Assembly: GCA_026120185.1 (NCBI GenBank)
Contig: JANUWF010002051.1
Location: forward strand, 868,001-932,000
Length of the DNA: 64,000 nucleotides
Direction: 5' to 3'
DNA from: Voacanga thouarsii
Lineage: Eukaryota > Streptophyta > Magnoliopsida > Gentianales > Apocynaceae
Numbering within the stretch: the stretch's first letter is position 1; each line of letters opens with the position of its first letter. This document shows positions 25,389 to 37,783 of the stretch, in pieces. The notes under the pieces were generated by a model, which had not been told where the DNA came from, ran no database searches, and saw only the letters and a list, made by a program, of their open reading frames with translations. The position numbers and the translations under genes are program-made.

Positions 25389-25865
25389 GAAAATTGTCCT
25401 CAGTGTGAATCCTGCCTGATGGGAAAGATGACCAAAAGGTCTTTTATCCCAAAGGCGGATAGGGCCAAGGAGGTATTGAGTCTTGTTCACACTGATATGT
25501 GTGGTCCCTTGTCTACACCAGCTGGAGGAGGTTTTGAGTACTTCATCACTTTCACGGATGATTGTACAAGGTTTGGTTATTTTTACCTGTTGAGGCGCAA
25601 TTCTAACTCTTTTGATAAGTTCAAGGAGTTTAAGGCTAAAGTGGAGCATAAGACAGGTAAATTAATTAAGACCTTACGATCGGATCGTGGTGGAGAGTAC
25701 CTCTTGGGTGAATTCAAGGAGTACATGGTACATCATGGGATAGTATCCCAGTTCTCTGCGCCGGGGACACCCCAGCAGAACGGAGTAGCTGAGAGAAGGA
25801 ACAGGACATTGATGGAAATGGTCCGAAGCATGTTGTCTCATGCTACTCTTCCAGTGTCTTTTTAG
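25389..25865 (+). pseudogene. pol: Copia integrase core, left tandem copy
   Basis: Starts abruptly in the integrase zinc-binding region (ENCPQCESCLMGKM) and continues with VLSLVHTDMCGPLSTPAGGG, FITFTDDCTRFGY, TLRSDRGGEYL, and then PGTPQQNGVAERRNRTLME. The DDE residues appear as D in HTDMCG, D in FTDD (family-conserved), D in RSDRGG and E in VAERR. The frame is open from 25419 to 25865, where a TAG replaces the W of SFWGYA. Everything upstream (gag, protease, 5' LTR) is missing, so it is a 5'-truncated copy. It is very similar to 41811-42290. Confidence 0.9.
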
Positions 25866-26369
25866 GGATATGCCCTGGAAACAGCGGCATACATTCTGAA
25901 CTTGGTGCCTTCCAAGTAAATACCTAGGACTCCCTATGAGATGTGGACTGGGCGTAAGCCAAGTCTGAATCATCTCAGGATATGTGGTTGTCCAGCTTAT
26001 GTACTGGTCAAGGGAGACAAGTTGGAACTAAGGTCAGAATTATGCTATTTTGTTGGGTATCCAAAAGGAACAAAGGGTGATTACTTTTATCATCCTAAGA
26101 AGCATAAGGTACTAGTTAGTACCAATGCTAGATACTTAGAGGATGATCAAAGTACTTCCACAAAAGGTTCAACTAGGTTCGAACTCGAGGAGAAGTTATC
26201 TTCAGAAGCAACTTCTTCTGACCTGATTATGGAACAAGAAGAGGCACAGCCTCAAGAGCTAGTACAAATGGTGCGTCGTCGTAGTGGGAGAGTGTATAGG
26301 GCTCCGGATAGATGGTATGGAGAAACTTTTGAGCTAGTCTCTAACCATCAGGAACAAGACACCAGTTGA
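25866..26369 (+). pseudogene. pol: Copia integrase C-terminal region, left tandem copy
   Basis: Open from 25941: MWTGRKPSLNHLRICGCPAY, LCYFVGYPKGTKGDYFYHPK, LVSTNARYLEDDQSTSTKGS, then an acidic linker ending in VSNHQEQDTS and a stop. These are the GKGY-like and C-terminal blocks that follow the DDE core in Ty1/copia integrases. Two stops upstream (at the SF* and PSK* positions) break it from the core. Confidence 0.88.
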
Positions 26370-27376
26370 TACGATGAGGCTATTTTTTATGCTGATACAA
26401 ATCTATGGTATGAAGCAATAAAAATCGAGATTGAGTCTATATACTTCAATCAGGTTTGGGATCTTGTAGCTTCACCTGAAGGGATAAAACACATTGAGTG
26501 TAAGTGGGTGTACAAGAGAAAGAGGGGAGCGGATGGAAAGGTGGAAACCTTCAAAGCTAGGCTTGTGATGAAAGAGTATAATTAGAAAGAAGGGATCGAT
26601 TATGAGGAAACCTTTTTCCTGGTAGCCATGCTTAAATCCATCCGTATCCTCCTTGCCATCGCATGTCATTATGACTATGAGATATGGCAAATGGATGTGA
26701 AGACGGCATTTTTGAATGGCCATCTTAGCGAAAACATCTATATGTCCCAACCAGAAGGTTTTATTGCTAAAGGCCAGGAACATGTGGTTTGCAAGCTTAA
26801 GAAGTCTATTTATGGACTTAAGCAGGCATCGAAAGCGTGGAAAATTCGTTTTGACGAGACTATAAAGTCTTATGGTTTTAATTAAAACGAGGATGAGCCA
26901 TGCATGTACAAGAAGTTTGAAGGCATTAATGTGGTTTTTCTTGTCTTGTATGTGGATGACATTCTACTCATTATAAATAATGTAGGGTCATTGTCGTCTA
27001 CAAAGGTTTGGCTATCTATCAATTCAGTATGAAGGACTTGGAAGAAACCAACTACATTCATAGGATTAGACTTCTTAGAAATAGGAAGTAGAGAATGTTA
27101 GGATTATCCCAAGCCGCATACATTGACAAGATGCTGGCTAAGTTTAGAATGGACTCATGCAAGGGAACTCTAATCCCTTGCAGACATGGGTTGTCATTTT
27201 CTTCAAGGGATTGTCCTAAGTCTCAAGAAGTAAAGGAGAGAATGAGTAGGATTCCCTACGTTTCGGCAGTGGGAAGTCTCATGTACGCCATGCTGTGTAC
27301 TAGGCCAGATATCTGCTTTGTGGAAGGCATAGTTAATATCAGTCAAACCCTGGAGAGGTTCATTGGCATGCTATAA
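26370..27376 (+). pseudogene. pol: Copia reverse transcriptase, left tandem copy
   Basis: RVT_2 domain: EGIKHIECKWVYKRKRGADG, ARLVMKEYN then stop, MLKSIRILLAIACHYDYEIW, QMDVKTAFLNGHLSENIYMS, QPEGFIAKGQEHVVCKL, KKSIYGLKQASKAWKIRFDE, and the catalytic LYVDD at 26946-26960. After a frameshift near 27020, the connection region is open at 27095-27376 (LGLSQAAYIDKML, SRIPYVSAVGSLMYAMLCTR). The frame then ends in FIGML and a stop, beyond which the RNase H core is deleted. It is inactive. Confidence 0.92.
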
Positions 27377-27623
27377 AGTATATTCTCAAGTACCTCTAAG
27401 GAACCTCAGAACCACAAGAAAGGGAAGCACATCGAAAGGTAGTACCACCTGATCCGGGATTTCATCCAGAGACGGGAAGTTGTGGTGGTATAGATTGCCT
27501 CCGAGAACAATCTAGCTGATCCATTCACCAAGCTTTTAGCTGAGAAGGTCTTCAAGAGACACTTAGATACCATAGGGGTGGGCACCTATGGACTTTCCTA
27601 GTCTTAAAGTGCAAATGGGAGAT
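27377..27623 (+). pseudogene. pol: Copia RNase H remnant and polypurine tract, left tandem copy
   Basis: After the YILKYL-like block the sequence jumps directly to EPQNHKKGKHIERYYHLIRD and ASENNLADPFTKLLAE. The catalytic part of RNase H (about 325 bp in element B) is absent. The same jump occurs at 43740-43800. The stretch ends with GCAAATGGGAGAT just before the LTR at 27624, the expected polypurine tract. Confidence 0.85.
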
Positions 27624-29634
27624 TGTTAGAATGTGTGCCCTCTTTGACTAAATTTCTGATATACAAAAATCGAATATTTTAATAAAATAATTTATTTAAG
27701 AAATCGTTTGTGAATTTAATTTTTATTTGTACACAAATTTAGTTTGGAAAAGACCCATTGTGTTTAAGTAAGTGGTCCATGTGAATGGAGGTCTTTCACA
27801 GTAAGGTATGGATCACAGGTTACTTAACACATAAATATTTGTTCTTAATCGATTGATGAGAATGGGAATCTTATCATGTTTAGGTTATTATATTATGAAT
27901 TTCAAATGAAGAAAGGCTTGCCTTTAGCCAGTGAGTAGCCCACTCACTTTATGATATAAGCGTATTTCGAATACGTAGAACATGACCTGTAGTAGTGGTT
28001 TCTCAAAAGTACTATGTGGTAGAAACCTAGACTATCACCGCTACAACGTGGACTAGTACTCTACGATTTGAGTATGAGTTGGTGGTCTGGCAAAGCTGGA
28101 AGTATATATTTTGATATGCCATAATTGAGGTTCTATCATATGGCCAATATACTTGCATGTTGGGTATGTGTGACTAGTTAGTTAAGACAGACTTGTACAA
28201 AAATAGTTTCTACACTATATTGCCCCTTATGGTTGTCTGAATTATCTACATATCCAAGGCCCTAGGAAACATGACTTGGATGTTTGCTTTAGGGTAGCTC
28301 TCTTGTAAAGCGAAAACATTCTAGGAAGTCATGGATCATTGGACTAGAAGCCTAAGGATGGTAGATGCCATTTAGAGAGGTGTTAGTACACTTCTTCCTC
28401 TCTAAATGTACGGCGATGTGTAGAGGGGTATTTTAGTCATTTCATCTGTAGGTCAAAAACTTTGCTAATGCAGCATTGTCCTTGGGGTCAATATTTCCTT
28501 CTGGTGATATTAGAAAATATTTAAAATGAAAAATACATCTATTTCTATAGTAGGGGTATTTTGGTCATTTTAGTAGCCAAGGCGATGTGTCATTTTGGTC
28601 CTCGGAATAACCCATAAGTCCTAATTAATTTTTAGGTTGAAGAACTGGTCTCAGTTATAGAGGGTTTTATTTTATTCAGGAAATCTAATTTATTATTGGA
28701 CTGAATAAAATAAATTGAGAGAAATTTATTATCTAGTTTAATTAGTTAATTAATTATTTAGGGCCGAGGTCCAAGTTGAATAATTAGAAAATTAACCGGG
28801 ACTTAAACAAGAGAAAAATAGTTAATAATTAATTATTTATTGGGTTATTTATTTAATTAATCCCAAGAAATAAATAATTAAAGTTTAATTATTTTTTGGT
28901 TCATTTGGGCGCATTAATTATTTATTGGTTTATTTATTTAATCCCAAGGAAAATAATTAATGTTTATTATTTTGGACTTTTTATGTCCAAGAAAAATAAT
29001 AAATATTATTTTGGTCCAATACCCTGGACTATAGGATTTTCCAGACACAGTTCAGAAAAGTTTAGGGAGAAGCCAAAATTTATTTTGTTAATAATATTCA
29101 GGTGTTTGAAATATTAAATCCTGGGAATATTATTTTTATCAAAATAATTATTTTTAGTTTCATGACTCTTGGCTTTCTGTGTGGAAAAATAAAATAAAAT
29201 AAAATAATAAAAATAAAATCTCTCTCTCGCGGTTGTGTCTCTTGGTTTTCTGTTTACTGGCTTTTGGTTTTGTTTGCATAACATAAGATGCCAAGCCTTG
29301 AAAACTAACCGAGAGATGGTGAAAAAAAATTGATCCTCTTCTCAACCCATTTCTATGTTCACCAACTAAAGGTTAGGCTGTGGAATATTCTGAGAATTGA
29401 AAAGCCTGGCATTCACTGCACCAGAGAAGAACTACCGGTACCAGAAGCTTCAACCCACGGGGAAGAAGGAGGCTGTTCTTGTGCTTCAATCTATCCTACT
29501 TCAATCTTCAAGGTTTAAGGCATCAAGAGTTATGATTTTAATCCCTCCATGCTTCTGACATGCTCTGTTTCTATTTTTCTGTCTCCATTTTTGTTCACCC
29601 ATGCATGCTCCACTGTTTGTTTCCAAATCCTACA
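27624..29634 (+). repeat. Copia LTR shared by two tandem copia copies
   Basis: 2,011 bp, starting TGTTAGAATGTGTGCCC directly after a polypurine tract and ending ...AAATCCTACA two bases before a PBS. It thus serves as 3' LTR of the left copy and 5' LTR of the right copy. Matches 43988-45967 over its whole length, and 61066-62447 and 780-2666 (reverse) over parts. It contains alternating TTAATTAATTATT-rich stretches (28600-29000) and an AAAATA microsatellite near 29190. Confidence 0.9.
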
Positions 29635-29636
29635 AG

Positions 29637-29650
29637 TGGTATCCGAGACT
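29637..29650 (+). other. Primer binding site of copia element A
   Basis: TGGTATCCGAGACT, an initiator-Met-type copia PBS (TGGTATCAGAGC) with one mismatch in the core, two bases after the LTR end. Fixes the start of the internal region. Confidence 0.85.
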
Positions 29651-31432
29651 TGGATTTGATTGGCTTAGGGAGCATGTTGGTTAATAAAACATGGAGAAGA
29701 ACATTGTTTGGTACTTAAACATGTGATCCTTCGCTGTTTTGGTATGGGATAGACATTTCTGTAAGCTTCACTGTGGAAGCATAGGACCCTCTGTAATTTT
29801 TGATTTTGAGATTTTGATCATGTAAACCTAATTTAAATGGGTATAGGTGGCTGTGGTTTTGTTTTGGATGAGTTTTTGTAATGAAAAATGTCCAAAGAAG
29901 CCAATGGAAATGAAAAAGAAGGAAAAACGAAGACAGAATGTAGAAAAACGTTGCAGAGAAGAAGAAGAACTATTCCTAAGCCGCTAAGCCAGAGCTGCCA
30001 CCGTGATTGTGTCTGGAGCTGTGTTGGCTGGAGCCGAGTGGCTGTGGAAATTTCAAGCCAATTGCGCCGGTGCAATTGCAAAATTGCAATTGCACGCGAG
30101 TTGCTCGCGGGTCGAACTGTGGGTAAATGGATAAACACGCGGGTCATCAGCAGAGAGAAGATGGTATGGGTCGCGGGTCGTGGGCGGGCTCCACAGGTTG
30201 CGGCTGTGCATGATTTGGTGCAGCTAGTGCACCGGGGGGCGTGGTGGACAGCAGATCAAAAGGCATGGATCCAGTGCATCGGGTGCACGTGGACCAACAG
30301 TTAATTTTTGTAATTTTTTTTCTTTTCCGTTTTGGGTCTCATACCAGGCGAAGTTAATATTTTTGCAATAGTTTACATTCTTGAAATATATTTGCATGAA
30401 AAATATTAGTAAGGGATTTTAGGATTAAACAAGACCATTAATTAATTAATTTATACGTTTAATTCTATTATTTGGGCACTTAGGTTTAAAAAATAGAAAA
30501 GCATGAAAACGTTTACTGTTTTCTGGCATGCTTTTTTTTTTTTTTTTTGGTACCTATGTGCGTGGTTTCTCAAAGACCAAAGTCTTTGGGAATATTTTTA
30601 CAAGGAAAACATTTTTTTAAAAAAAATTAAATGGTTATTTTAACTTGAACAAAAATTAATCTTTAGATATTTTCTCAAAAGATTTAATCCTTGACATAGA
30701 AAATATGTTGGATTTTGATATTTTTGTAAGTTAAAATAGAAAGCCATTTTATTTTATTTTGCATAAGAAAATTTATTTTGTTAAATAAACTTGAGACTAA
30801 AGTCTCTAGAAAGTTTTAATTGAAAAATATTTGAAATCATTAAGTTTTAACTTAAATAAAATTAGTCCATAGAAAAATCTCTCAAAGAATATAATCCTTG
30901 ACATAGAGATTTTAATGGATTTGGATATTTTATTTTTAAGTTAAGGAAAAACTTAATGGAAATTTCAAAAGGATATTTTTTAATAAAATTTTATTTTAAC
31001 AGACTAAGTGGGAGAGGAGTTCCAACGGCCCCACGGCTTCCATCACGATCCTCATTAGAAATCGTGGGTCCCCTCGTGTCACCTTGGGAGTAAACCCATA
31101 TAGGATGGGGATACCACAAGGATCTAGATCTAATAGGAGGATGTAATTAACAACCTGGGACACGTACTATAATCGGCTAGCCCATGTTAGAGGTTATAGT
31201 GCGAGGTATGTCTATAGGAAATGAGAGGAAACGGCCATCCCCTCGATGGAGTTATCCTCTGGATCATTACCTAAAAGGGAAATTAATTTGTGATGGTTAA
31301 TACACTTTACTTAGGGAACTGTTAATCTTCCTAAGAAGCTATGTCAGTTTTCCTAAAAGCCCAATTAATTTCAGTGCACAAATTTATTTTCACAAACTAA
31401 ATCCTTTCTTTTCTTTTTTCAATTTTTCAGAA
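29651..31432 (+). other. Leader of copia element A
   Basis: About 1.78 kb of leader, co-linear with 8314-6549 (minus). AT-rich except for a GC-rich island at about 29980-30300. A 138-residue frame (29888-30304, starting MSKEANGNEKEGKTK) covers that island but has no family motif and no counterpart in element B, so I treat it as chance. The region just upstream of gag is T-rich and ends in CAG (31411-31430). Confidence 0.7.
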
Positions 31433-32107
31433 ATGGTGGGAGGTTCTTTTAGTCATTTGGCCGTTATTCTCCGTGAGAATAAGTTAACGGGACCAAACTA
31501 TGTGGATTGAAAGAGGAACCTAAACATAATACTTACAGCCGAGGAGTATAAGTATGTCCTTTACGAGACCTGCCCTGTGATCGGGGAAGGTTCCACTGCC
31601 AAAGAGCAAGAGGCTGAGAAGGCATAGAAGAAGGCTGACGAAATGGCACGATGCTATATGCTAGCTTCCATGTCTAATGTGTTCCAATCAAAACACGAGC
31701 ACATGGCTTCTACGTATGACATTAGTCAGTCATTGGCCACTATGTTCGCGAACAAGAGCCGACCCGCAAGGCAGGAGGCTCTTCGAACTATAATAAACAC
31801 TAAGATGGCTGAGAGAGCATCAGTTAGAGAGCATATGCTCAAGATGACTGCTGCTTTCGATGAGGCAGAAATCTTAGGGGTTATCATTGACCCCGGGAGC
31901 CAAGTGGACATGGTTCTCGAATCTCTACCGGGTTCCTTTACTCAGTTCAAGTTAAATTACAATATGAACAAGTTAAACATGAGTTTGACTGAGTTGATGA
32001 ACGAACTTTAGATGGCAGAGAAGGTCCCATGATTGCTAAGTCTTTTTCATCAAGAAGTGGGTTCAAGCCCAGACAGTTCAAAAGGAAGAAGGGAAATGCA
32101 ATAGCTC
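31433..32107 (+). pseudogene. gag: Copia gag, first part, element A
   Basis: ATG at 31433: MVGGSFSHLAVILRENKLTG, then YVD followed by a stop instead of W, then LTAEEYKYVLYETCPVIGEG, a second stop, ADEMARCYMLASMSNVFQSK, SLATMFANKSRPARQEALRT, FKLNYNMNKLNMSLTELMNE. A stop and a frameshift follow at 32009, and the basic FKPRQFKRKKGN segment ends at 32107 where a palindromic gypsy has inserted. The zinc knuckle continues at 41107. Same start and motifs as gag at 446 and 6548. Confidence 0.9.
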
Positions 32108-35100
32108 AATAACACCCCACTACTACGTACCTTAAAAGGGCGGGGATGTCGCCCCGTCCCGTAGGACATGGGGTCTTTAAAACGAGGTATAAAATGTAAA
32201 GGTAACCCCAAAAGAATTAACTTAGATAAATAGAGAAAAACTCTTATTACATCCGACTCAAATTGGAGCATACGAAATAAAACAAATGTCGTTTAGAAGC
32301 TTAAACAACAACTAGCTCCTAGAACAAAATGGGGAAAATAGCAAAAGCTTCAATTATCACATGCCTCGCTTGCTCAGTTTAGCCTATCTCCTGAAACATG
32401 ATATAAAATAGTGTGAAATTAAATCTCAGTAAATCCTGTGTGTGCACATAGTATTTTAAATAGTTCATGTATGCATAGAGGAAAATATTTGCAGAAATAT
32501 TTGGCAAGTCATAAATACTTTCTTTCGCAAGGAGTGGGTTTTTCTCATAATCACACTTTATACAAAAAAAATCATCCACTCGAATAAACAGTCGTGTCAC
32601 CACACGTTGGGCTCCATAAGGACAAGGTACCACACTTTGTGTACCTTGCCGGACCAGATTACCACATGTTGGGCGTTCTGATCAGGGTGAGTGTACAACT
32701 CACCGGGTGAGATACTCCTCCTTTTCTACACCCAACAAAACCATCTGGGTGTCCATGCTGGGAAAATAAATAATACCTTACCAAGTACAAATGCTAGCTC
32801 GGACCGGCCTCACCAACCAATACTGTCGCCTTTTCAAGCCAAACTTATCTTCTGGAGGTGGCCTCCTGCCAGAAGACTTATTCTAGCCCTCCAAGACTAG
32901 TATTGTTAGCCTACCCTTATTGAGTACTCTACAAACACATCCCTCAATTCCTGATTCAAAATATTTACATACCTTGGCTGTGTGCAACGTGGTTTTCTTT
33001 AGAAGAGTTTTCTAAAAATGTAGAAGAAAGAATAGTTTTCTTGATAAAATCGTTAGTTCGACAAAACCGTTTAAAGAATAAATATCCACATTTACAACCC
33101 AAGCGAACATAGTTTAACAATAGCTTCACAAAGCTTTACAACATAGACTTGTCATCACAACATTTAACAAAAGAGTTTATGCAATGACTTACTTGATATG
33201 CCTCAGACAAATGAGATAAAATCACAGCTTGCTTTTCTCAAATATCTTCTTGATCTAAAACCATATAATATCATAATCAGGGTCTCAATCGATTCGAACA
33301 TGCTCTAAACTCATTTATTCCCATAACAATTCACAATCCACTATCTAATTCCCAATAAATTAACCAATCCCCAAAGTTCATATTCTATGACCATATATTC
33401 ACCCAAGACATGAATATTATATCAAAAAGGCTTGACTTGACCATCACAACTCATATCTATCATTACCACAGTAAAATATGGCTTTGCTATGCATCGAATA
33501 TGCTTAATTAATTACTCGACTCAAAATACCCATTCATCATGCTAATGGACATCATCAACCATATTGAACATTAATTTTGACATCAAGGGTAAGGATTCCC
33601 TTACCTTATGACAACCGGGTTAACAAGATCTCGATGCTCCTATGGTGTTCGTCCCGAGTTCGTTCGAGTAGAAGAGAAAAGCTGCCTTCTTTCCTTTCTT
33701 TTGACCGAAAGCAGGTAAAAGGGATGAAATCAGCCTTTAGGTGGCGTGATTCAAGGGAATAAAAGGAGAAGAATTGATGGAAGAAAGGAATTAAGAGGTT
33801 AAGATGATTTTTGCTTACCTTAGAGTGTGATCGGTTTTTTGCTAGGAATTGTTCTTGTGATTTTCGAAAATTGTAGGGAGATTCTTGCTGGAATTTTCGT
33901 GTAGAATGGAAAGGGTAGTCGGCTTCTGTGATTTAGGGTTAGAGAAGTTTGGTTTAGGGTTAGATGGTGGTGTTAAGAAAGACTCCTAATGGCTTTAGGT
34001 TTCGTGGACAGCAAGGCTGAAAATTGTAGCTTGTTGTGCACCTTGTTGCTGCCGAATTTGGGAGGGTTTATAAGGAGAAAATATTCTGTAATTGCTACCT
34101 TTTGCTGGCTGAAATATTGCTCAAGAAAAGGGCTGTGTACATTCAGAGTTTTTGGCCAAAACAAGGAAGAGTTTGAGTAGGTTTTGAGAACTAAAATTCT
34201 GTGCAAGAATGGCTTATGTGCTGTGCGAAAATCACTGAACCAGAAGGGAGAAATTCTGGACTATTTTAGCTATTGTTCTGCCGCAATTTACAGAGAAAAG
34301 GTGAGGGTTTTAGGTGCTGAAAATTAGCTTAATCAGCTGAGGATTTTGGTAGGTTTTGGTGTGCAGAATTTTCGTTTAAGTTGGAGTACAAGCTGGCCGA
34401 AATTTCCTATGCATGGCTGGCCGAAATTTTGGCTCCTAAGCTGGCCGAATTTCTAGAATTTTGGTGAGTAAAATCTGATTTTTGTGTGGCTAAGGTAATC
34501 TGAATTGATGAGGAGTGCTCTAGATGTTTTGAGCTAGGATTTGAAGAGTTGGACTGCACTTAGGAGTGCTGGAATTTCGGACAGCTTGTGCTTGCACAAG
34601 GCTGCCGAAATTCTGCTAGAAAAAGGAAGCAAAACCTAGTTGAAGTAGGATTGAAATAAAATCTGATTTGCTAAAGGATTTTGGATAAGATTTCCTAGTG
34701 TTGGAAGAGTTTGAGTCGGCTAAAACTCCTTCAAAGAGTGGCGGCACCTAGCTGGAAAATTTTCCAGATTTTTAGCTAAGGTTCTAGGTTCAAAATCCAC
34801 AAGGTATCCAACTAGAAAAATAACACATTAATTCCAACTATCCATTACAAAATCTAGTAAGTTAAAACTAAGTTGGAATTTAGTTATTCAGCTAGGGTTT
34901 TTTTCGAAAATCAAAGGGAACAAAAGCTGAAAATAAAAGTAAAATTTATTCACATAAAAAATCCTTTAATTTAGGAGATAAATATAGAGACTTATTTCCT
35001 TAGAAAAAATGGTGCTGAAAATTTACTAGGATAGCTAGGGTTTTTTCGTCCAAAGCCTGAGGGAATCTAGGGAAAGAATTTCAAAAAAGAACTAAGATTC

Positions 35101-35426
35101 GCAAGAGGTAAGATTCAAACTCGGGTCACCAAGGAAAATCACCAAACCTAACCGCTATTCCAAATCAACTCCAATGCTAATATTTCCCTAGGAAATTCTT
35201 TTCCATCCTAATTCTCATCCTTTCATCTCCTCTACTAAACTTCACTTAAACAACTCTCAAGTAATGCAACAACACAATTATTTCTCACCAAATAAATCAA
35301 ATGCAAGAGCAACTTTGAAAATCACGTACACCCATGCAAGAATAATTTTAAGATAGCACATGAAATGCTATGTAATGCATGACTTTTTTCCTCATAGTCA
35401 AAGGTGGTTTTGGGCGGGGTATTACA
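32108..35426 (-). repeat. Left, inverted LTR of the palindromic gypsy
   Basis: 3,319 bp. On minus it starts TGTAATACCCCGCCC (at 35426) and ends ...GTGGGGTGTTA (at 32108, with the last CA/TG mutated). The full length matches 37784-41106 in reverse complement, at high identity by eye with small indels. It holds several ORF-like stretches of 60-77 codons, none with a family motif and all mirrored in the other arm. Confidence 0.9.
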
Positions 35427-35862
35427 CCCCTTCCCCCTTAAGAGAATTTCGTCCCGAAATTCAAAGGCGTTACCCTTAGAGCATATCTGGATACTTCCGC
35501 CTTAACCATTCCTCGGTTTCCCATGTTGCATCTTGTGCTCCATGATGGTCCCAAAGTATCTTCACCATAGGTATCTGCTTGTCTTGAAGGGTCTTGATAC
35601 TCCACTCCAAGATCTTGACTAGTCTCTCCACATAGCTCAGATTCGGTTGCAACTCTAACGGTTCCTCATTAAGTATATGACTTGGATCGGGGTTGTACTT
35701 CTTCAACTGAGATACATGGAAAACATCATGCATCCCAGCTAGGCCATCAGGTAGGTCCAATCTGTAGGCAACCGGCCCAACTTTATCTAATATCATAAAC
35801 GGTCCTAAATACCTAGGACTCAGCTTTCCTCCTCTCGGATGCCTCAGGATTCCTCTGCTAGG
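35427..35862 (-). pseudogene. pol: Gypsy integrase C-terminal end with chromodomain, inverted copy
   Basis: Minus frame 35796-35476 encodes [80 protein letters not shown] and WLRRKYPDML. This is the integrase C-terminal region and chromodomain-like tail of Tekay/Reina-type chromoviruses. The frame is open here, although the plus copy at 37320-37720 has stops. Homology with the other arm ends at about 35862 ('gctaggag'), where plus-strand RNase H starts. The tail may target integration to chromatin. Confidence 0.88.
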
Positions 35863-36300
35863 AGCTGTGCTGATGCAGGAAAGGAAAGTTATATCTTATG
35901 CGTCTATGAAGCTAAAGCCGCATGAAGCTAATTATCCAGCACATGACTTGGAGCTGGCAGCCATAGTGTTTGCCTTGAAGAAGAGGCGACATTATTTGTA
36001 TGGTGCCCAATATGAAGTCTTCACTGACCATAAGAGTTTGAAGTACATCTTCACGCAGAAGGACTTGAACCTTCGACAGCGTAGGTGGATGGAGTTTCTG
36101 GAGGAATATAAGTATCATATTAATTATCACCCAGGTAAAGCGAATGTAGTAGCTGACGCATTGAGTCGGAAAGTGAAGATGGCACACCTGAGAATATAGG
36201 AGGTGTCGGCAGTCCAGGAAATCTTGGGGCAAGAAGTGGAAGTTCAAGAGAGGAAGATCTGTGTGAGCAATTTGGCCCTGAAACTCGATTTAGAGTAGGA
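35863..36300 (+). pseudogene. pol: Gypsy RNase H, palindromic element
   Basis: Starts inside the domain at [20 protein letters not shown], then [40 protein letters not shown] and [35 protein letters not shown]: the complete downstream part of gypsy RNase H. The first catalytic Asp block is missing because the inversion junction lies at about 35862. A TAG at 36197 and another at 36296 interrupt the path to integrase. Confidence 0.9.
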
Positions 36301-37783
36301 AATTATATCAGCCCAACAAGACAGTATGGAGTTTCAGGCCTTCAAGGAGAAAGAAATCGCGAGGGGAGGAAAGGATTTTCGAACCAATGAGAACAGAGTA
36401 CTGTATTTTCGGGACCGGATTTGTGTGCCTAACATCCAAGACTTGAGGAAGAGGATACTGGACGAAGCTCACAAGAGCAAGTACACCATACACCCTAGGG
36501 AGGTAAAGATGTACCATGACTTGAAGAAGAAATATTGGTGGGCTGGGATGAAAAGAGATGTGGTTCAGCATGTGTCAACCTGCCTGACGTGCTAGAAGGT
36601 TAAAGTGGAGCATAAGAAGTCTACAGGTTTACTGCAACCGTTACCGATTCCCGAGTGGAAATGGGAAGAGGTGACTATGGATTTTATGAATGGCCTTCTG
36701 ATGACCAAGTCACACAAAGATGCAATTTGGGTGGTAATGGACCAACTGACCAAGACAGCGCATTTTATACCAGTGAACGTAAGGGACTCGATGGAAAAGT
36801 TGGCTCAAACGTATACTCGGGAAATCGTAAGGTTGTATGGTATACCGTCAAGCATTGTGTCGGATAGGGACCCTAGGTTCACTTCGAGATTTTGGAACAA
36901 GTTCCAAAAGTCTTTGGGTACCACATTGAAATTCAACACCTCTGCTCATCCGCAGACCGACAGTCAATCTGAGAGAGTCATCCAGATACTAGAGGATATG
37001 CTCCGAGCATGTATTTTAGACTTTGGAGACAAGTGGGTCGAGTGTTTACCATATGCAGAATTGGCATATAACAACAGCTATCAGGCATTGATTGGGATGG
37101 CACCATATGAAGCACAATATGGGCGAAAATGTCAAGTACCGATGTACTGGGGATGGACGGAAGAGGGGAACATTAGAAGGACTGGTCAGGTATGCATTCA
37201 GGAAATGATGGACAAGGTCAAGGTTATTCGAGAAAGGCTAAGGGTAGCGCAAAGCCGACAGAAAAGCTATGCAGATTCTAGAAGAAGGGAACTGGAGTTC
37301 CAAGTGGGTGATTGCGCATTCTTGAAGTTGACTCCTAGTAGGGGAATCCTGAGGCATCCGAGAGGAGAGAAGTTAAGTCCTAGGTATTTAGGATCGTTCC
37401 CGATATTGGAGAAAGTTGGGCCGATTTCCTACAGATTGGATCTACCTGATGGTCTAACTGGGATGCATGATGTATTCCATGTATCTCAGTTGAAGAAGTA
37501 CAACCTCGATCTGAGTCATGTACTCAATGAGGAATCATTGGAGTTGTAACCGAATCTGAGTTATGTGGAGAGACCAGTCAAGATCTTAGAGCGGAGTATC
37601 AAGACTCTTGAAACAAGTAGATACCTATGGTAAAAATACTTTGGGATCATTATGGACCACAAGATGCAACATGGGAAATGGAGGAATGGTTAAGACGGAA
37701 GTATCCGGATATGCTATAGGGGTAATACCCCTAGAAATTGAATTTCGGGACGAAATTCTCTTAAGGGAGGGGGGGAGGAGGGA
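36301..37783 (+). pseudogene. pol: Gypsy integrase with chromodomain-like tail, palindromic element
   Basis: Zinc-binding H2C2 block (YTIHPREVKMYHDLKKKYWW and HVSTCLTC, 36480-36595), a TAG at 36593-36595, then a long open frame 36605-37549. It has the DDE core: D in VTMDFMNGL, D in IVSDRDPRFTSRFW, E in TDSQSERVIQI. The C-terminal region follows (VGDCAFLKLTPSRG, GPISYRLDLPDGLTGMHDVF). A TAA at 37547 and frameshifts break the chromodomain tail (YVERPVKILE). The purine-rich tract GGGAGGGGGGGAGGAGGGA (37765-37783) is the PPT before the LTR. Confidence 0.92.

Noticed and set aside
29888..30304. 138-residue frame in the copia leader as a captured host gene
   Set aside because: No recognisable motif, no start context, and no counterpart in element B; overlapping frames on minus are equally open. 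GC-rich DNA explains it.
36655..36867. 70-residue frame inside integrase
   Set aside because: Out-of-frame shadow of the gypsy integrase open frame 36605-37549.
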